Assembly: GCA_002390155.1 (NCBI GenBank)
Contig: DGOS01000023.1
Coordinates: 1 to 21,000 of the forward strand
Source of the DNA: Hyphomicrobiaceae bacterium UBA4460
GTDB taxonomy: Bacteria > Pseudomonadota > Alphaproteobacteria > Rhizobiales > Methyloligellaceae
Direction: 5' to 3'
Length of the DNA stretch: 21,000 bases
This document shows, piece after piece, positions 15,456 through 21,000 of the stretch. Position 1 is the first letter of the stretch; each line of letters opens with the position of its first letter. A program made the position numbers and the translations under genes. Below the pieces are notes generated by a model, which was given only the letters and a program-made list of their open reading frames with translations, was not told the DNA's origin and ran no database searches.

Positions 15456-16694
15456 ATGAGTCGCTTGCACGGGGATTGGCCGCGCATCGTCGCCCATGCC
15501 GACATGGATTCCTTCTATGCGGCGGTGGAGCAGTTGGATGATCCCACTTTGCGGGGAAAACCCCTCTTGGTGGGGTCAGCGAGCGCGCGCGGGGTGGTTC
15601 TCACCGCGAGCTATGAGGCGCGGCCCTTCGGGGTTGGCAGCGCCATGCCGATGGTGAAGGCGCGCCGGCTGTGCCCGAATGCGGTTGTCGTGCCGCCGCG
15701 CTTCGAGCGGTACCAGGAGATTTCCGCTGCCATCATGCGGGTGTTCGGGGACTTCTCTCCCGAGGTGGAACCTCTAAGCCTGGACGAGGCCTTTATTGAG
15801 ATGACGGGCTCGGAGCGGCTGTTCGGCGATCCCGAAACGATGGGCAATCGCCTGAAGGAGGCGATCCGGGAGGCGACCGGCGGTTTGACCGCCTCGGTCG
15901 GAGTATCGGCCACGAAATACGTGGCCAAGGTCGCAAGTGCGCACCAAAAGCCCGACGGTCTGACGTTGGTTCCGCCGGACAGCGCCAAGGCGTGGCTGGC
16001 GCCGATGCCGGTCGCGCGCCTATGGGGCGCAGGCGCGAAGACCGAGCGGCGCCTCGTTGCGCTCGGCTTGCGTACGATCGGCGACGTTGCCGATGCCGAT
16101 CCCAAACTTCTGGTCGACAAGCTCGGCAAGCTCGGCCTTCACTTCTACACGCTGGCCCAAGCGAAAGACCCGCGCCGCGTCGACGGCGGCAGAAAGTCAA
16201 AGAGTATCGGCTCGGAGAACACGCTTGCCTGCGACGTGCGCGATAAAGGTGAGATCAAGCGACATCTGCGCCGTTCGGCCGACAAGATTGCGCGGCGACT
16301 GCGCGCCAAAGGGCTTGTTGCGTGCGGCGTCGGCGTCAAACTCAAGACCGCGGACTTCAAGAGCCTGACGCGGCAGAAACAGCTCGCGGAACCGACGGAT
16401 GTCGCAGACCAGCTCTACATGACTGGTGAGGAGTTGCTCGGCGCTTTCGGCCATTCCGGCCCCTTCCGCCTTGTTGGCATGGCCGCCTACGATCTCGCGC
16501 CAGCAGGCGCTTCTGCGCAAGCCGGCCTGTTCGACACGTTCGGGCGCAGGCGACAGCTTGAGGTGGCGATCGATGGGCTTGCCACGCGGTTCGGCGGCAA
16601 GGTGGTGCAGCGGGGCGAGGAACTCGGTGCGGAGCGCGCTGCGACGCTCGCGCCAAATCTCGATTTCCTGGACGATGAAATTTTGGAGGACTGA
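15456..16694 (+). CDS. dinB: DNA polymerase IV (Y-family translesion polymerase)
   Basis: 412 residues, within the range of longer alphaproteobacterial Pol IV. Catalytic carboxylates are D16 (AHADMDSFYAAVE) and D110/E111 (PLSLDEAFIE), with Y21 at the steric-gate position. Then follow thumb helix-hairpin-helix segments (MPVARLWGAGAKTERRLVALGLRTIGDV) and the little-finger domain. QAGLF (355-359) fits the beta-clamp-binding consensus QxxLF. It copies past lesions with low fidelity. The ATG has AAGG abutting it, giving a poor ribosome-binding site, but the next in-frame ATG would destroy the active site. It is the only plus-strand gene between the pdh genes and lpdA. It is bounded by 17-bp direct repeats, and its stop is 6 bases from the pdhC stop. 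Confidence 0.96.
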   Translation: MSRLHGDWPRIVAHADMDSFYAAVEQLDDPTLRGKPLLVGSASARGVVLTASYEARPFGVGSAMPMVKARRLCPNAVVVPPRFERYQEISAAIMRVFGDFSPEVEPLSLDEAFIEMTGSERLFGDPETMGNRLKEAIREATGGLTASVGVSATKYVAKVASAHQKPDGLTLVPPDSAKAWLAPMPVARLWGAGAKTERRLVALGLRTIGDVADADPKLLVDKLGKLGLHFYTLAQAKDPRRVDGGRKSKSIGSENTLACDVRDKGEIKRHLRRSADKIARRLRAKGLVACGVGVKLKTADFKSLTRQKQLAEPTDVADQLYMTGEELLGAFGHSGPFRLVGMAAYDLAPAGASAQAGLFDTFGRRRQLEVAIDGLATRFGGKVVQRGEELGAERAATLAPNLDFLDDEILED

Positions 16695-16699
16695 CCGGC

Positions 16700-16716
16700 C
16701 CTACACCAGCATGGTG
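16700..16716. repeat. 17-bp direct repeat, downstream copy (3' end of pdhC)
   Basis: CCTACACCAGCATGGTG, identical to 15392-15408, covers the last four codons and the stop of pdhC plus one base. The two copies bracket dinB at a period of 1308 bases. Similarity does not extend meaningfully on either side. Confidence 0.75.
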
Positions 16717-17759
16717 ACGGGGTCTTCGATATAGGACCTGAAGGCGGCGAGCAACTCGGCGCCGAGAGCCCCGTCGATCACGCGATGGTCCGCGGACAGC
16801 GTCGCGGTCATCATGGTGGCGATCTTGACCGCGTCGTCTTTGATAACGGGCTTCTTCTCGCCCCGGCCGACGGCGAGGATCGAGGATTGCGGCGGGTTGA
16901 TGATCGCCTCGAAACTGTCGATGCCGTACATGCCGAGATTGGAAACGGTCGTGACCCCGCCCTGATACTCATGCGGCGCGAGACGCTTGGTCCGCGCGCG
17001 CGCAGACAGGTCGCGCATTTCGTTGGAGATTTCCGACAGGCTTTTGACCTCGGCACTGCGCACGACCGGCGTGTGTAGGCCGCCGCCTTCGAGCGCCACG
17101 GCGACGGCAATGTCGGAGGCGCGATGGCGCAGAATGCCTTCTTCCGTCCAGGTGGCGTTGGCGGCGGGCACGGTTTGCAGCGCCATGGCCATCGCCTTGA
17201 TGATGAAGTCGTTCACCGACAGTTTGAAGGCGCGCGGGCCTTCGTCCGGCGCCATCTCGTTCATGCGTGTGCGTGCGGCGAGCAACGCATCGATTTCGCA
17301 TTCGATGTTGAGATAAAAATGCGGAATGGTTTGCTTGGCGAGGGACAGCCGCTCGGCAACAAAGCGCCGCATCTTGTCATGTGGCACGAGTTCATAGGTG
17401 CCAGGCTGGTAGAGCGCGAGGATCTGTTCGTCGGAAAAGCCCGCGACCGGCGCCGTCGTTGGTGCGGGGACGACCTCGCGAGTGGGCACGGGCTTCTCCG
17501 GCGCGACGGCCTCCGGTTCTGTACGCGGCGCGGCTTCAGCGCGTTCGATATCGGCCTTGACGATGCGTCCATGGGGACCGGAGCCGGTAATGCTTGCAAG
17601 GTCTAGCCCGCGTGTCCGCGCCAGCCGCCGCGCCAATGGCGAGGCAAAGATGCGCTTTGCGTGTCCGTTGCCGTTGGCCCTGATCTGCTCGGCGATGCGG
17701 TCCATCACGTGTTCCGGTGAGCCGTCGGGCATGCGGGTATCGTCGGTGGGCGTGCTCAC
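16701..17759 (-). CDS. pdhC: PDH E2 dihydrolipoamide acetyltransferase lacking the lipoyl domain
   Basis: 352 residues from a GTG at 17759 that overlaps the pdhB stop (GTGA). The frame is open further upstream, but that part is an arginine-rich shadow of pdhB. Domains: a short N-terminal leader (1-35), the peripheral subunit-binding domain (36-73, [16 protein letters not shown] and [14 protein letters not shown]), a Pro/Ala/Glu linker (75-130) and the acetyltransferase domain (about 140-352) with H325 and D329 in [10 protein letters not shown]. The usual N-terminal lipoyl domain of about 80 residues is absent, and only about 100 bases separate the pdhB stop from the binding domain. This E2 must take acetyl groups from a lipoyl domain on another subunit, most simply PdhB. 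Family firm; the missing domain is directly seen. Confidence 0.93.
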   Translation of the reverse strand: MSTPTDDTRMPDGSPEHVMDRIAEQIRANGNGHAKRIFASPLARRLARTRGLDLASITGSGPHGRIVKADIERAEAAPRTEPEAVAPEKPVPTREVVPAPTTAPVAGFSDEQILALYQPGTYELVPHDKMRRFVAERLSLAKQTIPHFYLNIECEIDALLAARTRMNEMAPDEGPRAFKLSVNDFIIKAMAMALQTVPAANATWTEEGILRHRASDIAVAVALEGGGLHTPVVRSAEVKSLSEISNEMRDLSARARTKRLAPHEYQGGVTTVSNLGMYGIDSFEAIINPPQSSILAVGRGEKKPVIKDDAVKIATMMTATLSADHRVIDGALGAELLAAFRSYIEDPVTMLV

Positions 17760-19171
17760 GAGCCCTGCTCCCGGTAGCAGACGGCTTTTGCCGCCTTCAC
17801 GACCTGCGCCACGGAAGGCAGCGCCAGCTTCTCCAGGTTCGCCGCATACGGCATCGGCACGTCGGCGCCTGAGATCTGCAATGGCGGGGCGTCCAGATAG
17901 TCGAAGGCTTGGTTTGCCACTTGCGCGCATACTTCGGAGCCGATCGAGCAGACGGACCACCCCTCCTCCACTGTCACCAGGCGGTTGGTCTTTTTGACCG
18001 ACGCCACGACGGTGTCGATGTCGAGGGGCCGCAACGCGCGCAGGTCAATGACTTCGGCCTCGATGCCCTCGCCCGCCAAGTGCTCGGCGGCGTCGAGCGT
18101 GTAGGCGAGCCCCCGCGAATACGACACGATTGTCACGTCCTTGCCCTCGCGCGCGATACGGGCCTTGCCGATGGGCAGGACAAAGTCCTCGGAGTTCGGC
18201 ACCTCGCCGCTCTGGCCATAGAGCAGCTCGTTCTCCAGGAACACCACGGGAGAGTTGTCACGGATGGCGGCCTTGAGGAGGCCCTTGGCGTCGGCGGCCG
18301 CGTAAGGTGCGATGACCTTCAAGCCCGGGATATGCGCGTACCACGCGGAGAAATCTTGACTGTGTTGGGCGGCGACGCGGGCCGCCGCACCGTTCGGTCC
18401 GCGAAACACGATGGGACAATGCATTTGTCCGCCGGACATATAGTGCGTCTTTGCCGCCGAGTTGACGATGTGGTCGATGGCCTGCATGGCGAAATTCCAC
18501 GTCATGAACTCCACGATGGGTCTGAGGCCTGCGAAGGCCGCGCCGACACCCACACCGGCAAAGCCGTACTCGGTGATCGGCGTGTCGATCACGCGGCGCG
18601 CGCCAAATTCCTCCAGCAGCCCTTGCGTGACCTTGTAGGCGCCTTGGTATTCGGCGACCTCTTCGCCCATGACGAAGACGTCCGTGTCGCGGCGCATCTC
18701 TTCGGCCATGGCATCGCGCAAGGCCTCACGCACGGACTGGGTGATCAGTCCTGCGTCGGCCGGCACTTCGGCATCCGGCTTCGGCTCCTCGGGCGCAGTT
18801 TCCGGACCTGCGGGCACCGCCTCCACGAGCGGTTTGGCTTCGCCGAGATCGGGCGGCGGTGGCGGGGCCTGAAAAGCGTCAGCAGGTGCCGCTTGCGACA
18901 TCACCTCGATGGCGGACACGTCGTCTTCGCCCTCTGTCATCAGAATGGCGATGGGCTGGTTGACCGGAATATGCTCCGCACCTTCGGGCACCAAGATCTT
19001 GTCGAGCGTGCCGTCGTCGATCGCCTCGACCTCCATGGTGGCTTTGTCGGTCTCGATCTCGGCGATGACGTCGCCCGCATGGACTACGTCGCCTTCGCGC
19101 ACGTGCCATTTGGCAAGCGTGCCCTCCTCCATAGTGGGCGAAAGCGCGGGCATGAGAATTTCTGTCGACAT
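17756..19171 (-). CDS. pdhB: PDH E1 beta subunit with N-terminal lipoyl domain
   Basis: 471 residues from ATG at 19171; an upstream in-frame extension to 19261 runs inside pdhA and is not family-like. Residues 1-80 are a lipoyl domain ([16 protein letters not shown]) with lipoylation site K43 in [12 protein letters not shown] Pro/Glu/Ala-rich flexible linker spans 82-141. E1-beta follows, with [18 protein letters not shown] (thiamine-diphosphate side), [14 protein letters not shown], and the transketolase C-domain ending near 465. With PdhA it decarboxylates pyruvate and acetylates lipoyl groups. A lipoyl domain on E1-beta is known in alphaproteobacteria, usually in addition to one on E2; here it is the only one in the cluster. 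It is 13 bases from pdhA and overlaps pdhC by 4. Confidence 0.96.
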   Translation of the reverse strand: MSTEILMPALSPTMEEGTLAKWHVREGDVVHAGDVIAEIETDKATMEVEAIDDGTLDKILVPEGAEHIPVNQPIAILMTEGEDDVSAIEVMSQAAPADAFQAPPPPPDLGEAKPLVEAVPAGPETAPEEPKPDAEVPADAGLITQSVREALRDAMAEEMRRDTDVFVMGEEVAEYQGAYKVTQGLLEEFGARRVIDTPITEYGFAGVGVGAAFAGLRPIVEFMTWNFAMQAIDHIVNSAAKTHYMSGGQMHCPIVFRGPNGAAARVAAQHSQDFSAWYAHIPGLKVIAPYAAADAKGLLKAAIRDNSPVVFLENELLYGQSGEVPNSEDFVLPIGKARIAREGKDVTIVSYSRGLAYTLDAAEHLAGEGIEAEVIDLRALRPLDIDTVVASVKKTNRLVTVEEGWSVCSIGSEVCAQVANQAFDYLDAPPLQISGADVPMPYAANLEKLALPSVAQVVKAAKAVCYREQGS

Positions 19172-19184
19172 TAGCGGTTCGCGC

Positions 19185-20240
19185 TCACGTCGCCACCACG
19201 TCGGTGTAGAGCTCGGATGGGTCGGGTTCGGGATCGCTTTGCGCGAACTCCGCCGCCTCATTCACGACGGCGCGGATGTCGCGGTCGATCGCTTTCAATT
19301 CGTCCTCGCTTTTTCCCGCATCGAGCAGACGTTTGCGCACCAGCTCGATCGGATCGTGATGCTGACGCATATCCTGCACTTCTTCCCGCGTGCGGTACTT
19401 TGCCGGGTCGGACATCGAGTGACCACGATAGCGGTAGGTCAGGGCTTCGATGATGACAGGACCTTTTCCTTCGCGGGCATGCGCGAGTGCCCATTCGCCC
19501 GCCGCTTTCACCATCGCCACGTCCATGCCGTCGATTTCCTCGCCGGGAATGCCGAAGGCGAGCCCGCGATGATGAAGCTCCTTCCACTCGGCGCTGGCGC
19601 GCTCGACGGATGTGCCAAGCGCATAGTGGTTGTTCTCGACGACATAGACGATCGGCAGCTTCCACAGGGACGCCATGTTGAAGCTCTCATAGACCTGGCC
19701 TTGATTGGCCGCGCCTTCGCCGAAGAAGGCCATGCAGACATTGCCGTTGTCGCGATATTTATTGGCGAACGCGATCCCGGTGCCGAGTGGCGCCGGCGTG
19801 CCGACGATACCGTGACCACCGAAGAAGTTTCTCTCCACGGAGAACATGTGCATCGAGCCGCCTTTGCCCTTGGAGTAGCCATGGGCGCGGCCCGTGAGCT
19901 CGGCCATGACGCCCTTGGGGTCCATGCCGGTGGCGAGCATGTGGCCGTGATCGCGATAGGCGGTGATGATCTGGTCGCCAGGCTTGATCGCCATCGTCAT
20001 GCCGGTGACCACGGCCTCTTGGCCGATATAGAGGTGGCAGAAGCCGGCCACGAAACCCATGCCGTAGAGCTGCCCCGCCTTCTCCTCGAAGCGGCGGATC
20101 AGCAGCATGTCGCGATAGGCGTTGAGCTCGTCCTCGACCGCGAGGGGTGCGCCTTTCGGCGGCGCTGAAGCCGGAGTTTCGAATGGCTTCTGGTCCATCC
20201 AGAAGTTGGCCGCTCCCGGCGTCAGGCTTGGGCTGTTCAC
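19185..20240 (-). CDS. pdhA: PDH E1 alpha subunit
   Basis: 351 residues from GTG at 20240. The GTG is chosen because AGGAGG (20252-20247) lies exactly 6 bases before it; a TTG seven codons upstream has no such site. Seen: [57 protein letters not shown], the thiamine-diphosphate motif (174-204) ending ENN, and [15 protein letters not shown] near the active site. The motif begins GEGAANQGQ where the family reads GDG; E175 replaces the Mg-binding aspartate. The codon is GAA, so at least two bases differ from neither Asp codon: a single change from GAC/GAT suffices. It is first gene of pdhA-pdhB-pdhC and follows ftsB after 89 bases. Confidence 0.96.
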   Translation of the reverse strand: MNSPSLTPGAANFWMDQKPFETPASAPPKGAPLAVEDELNAYRDMLLIRRFEEKAGQLYGMGFVAGFCHLYIGQEAVVTGMTMAIKPGDQIITAYRDHGHMLATGMDPKGVMAELTGRAHGYSKGKGGSMHMFSVERNFFGGHGIVGTPAPLGTGIAFANKYRDNGNVCMAFFGEGAANQGQVYESFNMASLWKLPIVYVVENNHYALGTSVERASAEWKELHHRGLAFGIPGEEIDGMDVAMVKAAGEWALAHAREGKGPVIIEALTYRYRGHSMSDPAKYRTREEVQDMRQHHDPIELVRKRLLDAGKSEDELKAIDRDIRAVVNEAAEFAQSDPEPDPSELYTDVVAT

Positions 20241-20246
20241 TCCTGG

Positions 20247-20252
20247 CCTCCT
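20247..20252 (-). promoter_or_regulatory. Ribosome-binding site deciding the pdhA start
   Basis: AGGAGG on the minus strand with a 6-base spacer (CCAGGA) before GTG at 20240. It overlaps the codons that would follow the alternative TTG at 20261, which argues against that longer start. Confidence 0.75.
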
Positions 20253-20271
20253 TCGACTCAATACGGCGCGC

Positions 20272-20299
20272 CTTCGAAAAAGCTAGCACGAGTTCGAAG
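20272..20299. repeat. Perfect 7-bp inverted repeat upstream of pdhA
   Basis: CTTCGAA (20272-20278) and TTCGAAG (20293-20299) are exact reverse complements, each containing the palindrome TTCGAA, with a 14-base spacer. The centre-to-centre distance is 21 bases, two helical turns. It lies 32-59 bases upstream of the pdhA GTG, in the 89-base ftsB-pdhA gap. This is where a PDH-operon operator would be expected. No clear -35/-10 pair was seen. Confidence 0.45.
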
Positions 20300-20329
20300 C
20301 AGGCAAAAAGGCGATCAGACCTTAAGCGG

Positions 20330-20653
20330 TCAAGGCTTGCGCAATGGCCCAGTGGGATCGGGCGCACGCCGCTTCATCATGACGAGATCGTCGCGATGGG
20401 CGAGGTTGAGAATGGCGCGGGCGCGCTCATCCAGCATGTCCGGATCGAGACTATCGGGCTCAAGCAGCGCAACGTCGCGCTCGATGCGCAAACGGACTTC
20501 GCGCAAGCCAGCGAGCTCGCCTTCGAGCACGTCCTTACGCCGCTCGAGGTCGGCATGGGACGTCAGGCCGTGGTCGCCATTCTGCAGGTGATATCCGAAA
20601 TAGCCGCCTGCGCTCAACGCAAGCAGCGGAAAGATAAACGCCCGGAACCGCAT
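20330..20653 (-). CDS. ftsB: FtsB/DivIC-family septum formation protein
   Basis: 107 residues from ATG at 20653, which has GGAGG 4 bases before it; a GTG at 20668 would add five residues and consume that site. One N-terminal transmembrane helix (about 4-21, FIFPLLALSAGGYFGYHL) is followed by a periplasmic coiled coil (about 33-67, HADLERRKDVLEGELAGLREV) and an LDERARAILNLAHRDDLVM segment typical of FtsB/DivIC. The family bridges FtsL and FtsQ in the divisome. The position between eno and pdhA is the usual one in alphaproteobacteria and supports the call, since sequence conservation is low. The C-terminus is basic and proline-containing. Confidence 0.88.
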   Translation of the reverse strand: MRFRAFIFPLLALSAGGYFGYHLQNGDHGLTSHADLERRKDVLEGELAGLREVRLRIERDVALLEPDSLDPDMLDERARAILNLAHRDDLVMMKRRAPDPTGPLRKP

Positions 20654-20725
20654 GACCCCTCCCCACACACCGAATCACCAAGATCGGCCGGGACGCGTTA
20701 AGTTGCGGTTACCACGAGGCGAGTT

Positions 20726-21000
<275 letters not shown>

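Noticed and set aside
15383..16720. Insertion sequence or integron carrying dinB
   Set aside because: No transposase, integrase, terminal inverted repeats or attC-like site was seen. Only the 17-bp direct repeats remain, so I report an insertion footprint rather than a mobile element.
17760..17960. Upstream extension of pdhC by 67 residues as a possible missing lipoyl domain
   Set aside because: It overlaps the intact pdhB C-terminus in another frame and is Arg-rich, with no ETDKA motif or other lipoyl-domain features.
17909..19174. A 421-codon plus-strand open frame opposite pdhB, and similar long ones at 18909-20168 and 4663-5721
   Set aside because: They lie entirely opposite well-identified genes, have no ribosome-binding sites, and their translations are Arg/His/Gly/Val-rich low-quality sequence typical of antisense frames in GC-rich DNA.

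Overview
The window is a high-GC chromosomal segment (clearly above 60% G+C by eye) from an alphaproteobacterium, most likely of the order Hyphomicrobiales (Rhizobiales). This rests on gene content and order. Read on the minus strand, the order is eno, ftsB, pdhA, pdhB, pdhC, lpdA, lipA, ratA/coq10-like; next to these lie cinA and ispDF, then ntrB, ntrC, ntrY, ntrX, hfq, hflX and mazG. That is the backbone familiar from many alphaproteobacterial genomes. E1-beta with an N-terminal lipoyl domain, fused IspDF and paired NtrBC/NtrYX also fit. I cannot name the genus. No rRNA, tRNA, CRISPR array, prophage or insertion sequence was seen.

Layout. 1-120 is the tail of an unidentified gene. 291-2783 holds mazG (+) convergent with hfq-hflX (-). 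2952-9460 holds the nitrogen two-component systems ntrB-ntrC and ntrY-ntrX (all -). A ~200 bp divergent control region (9461-9660) separates ntrB from ispDF-cinA (+). cinA runs 27 bp into the convergent ratA. 11307-15382 holds a minus-strand series: GNAT acetyltransferase, lpdA (E3), two small GlsB/YeaQ-type membrane proteins, lipA and ratA. dinB (+) sits alone between that series and the pdhC end of pdhA-pdhB-pdhC. ftsB and the 3' end of eno close the window.

How it works together. Enolase, PDH E1-alpha/E1-beta/E2, E3 and lipoyl synthase link glycolysis to acetyl-CoA and supply the lipoyl cofactor. NtrBC and NtrYX sense nitrogen or redox state, and Hfq provides post-transcriptional control. 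IspDF makes isoprenoid precursors, while MazG, CinA and DinB handle nucleotides and damage.

Most notable: (1) pdhC encodes an E2 with the E1/E3-binding domain and catalytic domain but no lipoyl domain. The only lipoyl domain in the cluster is at the N-terminus of PdhB, so the swinging arm appears to sit on E1-beta alone. (2) dinB is bracketed by an exact 17-bp direct repeat of the pdhC 3' end including its stop codon. The upstream copy lies just before the GNAT gene, as if dinB had been inserted at a former pdhC-GNAT junction. (3) dusB, usual before ntrB, and trkA, common after ntrX, are absent. (4) PdhA has GEG where the thiamine-diphosphate/Mg motif normally reads GDG.

No non-coding stretch exceeds about 200 bases. 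Those at 121-290, 2784-2951, 6688-6857 and 9461-9660 are described under the regulatory and hairpin entries. Many starts are GTG or TTG; each was chosen from ribosome-binding sites and family N-termini.
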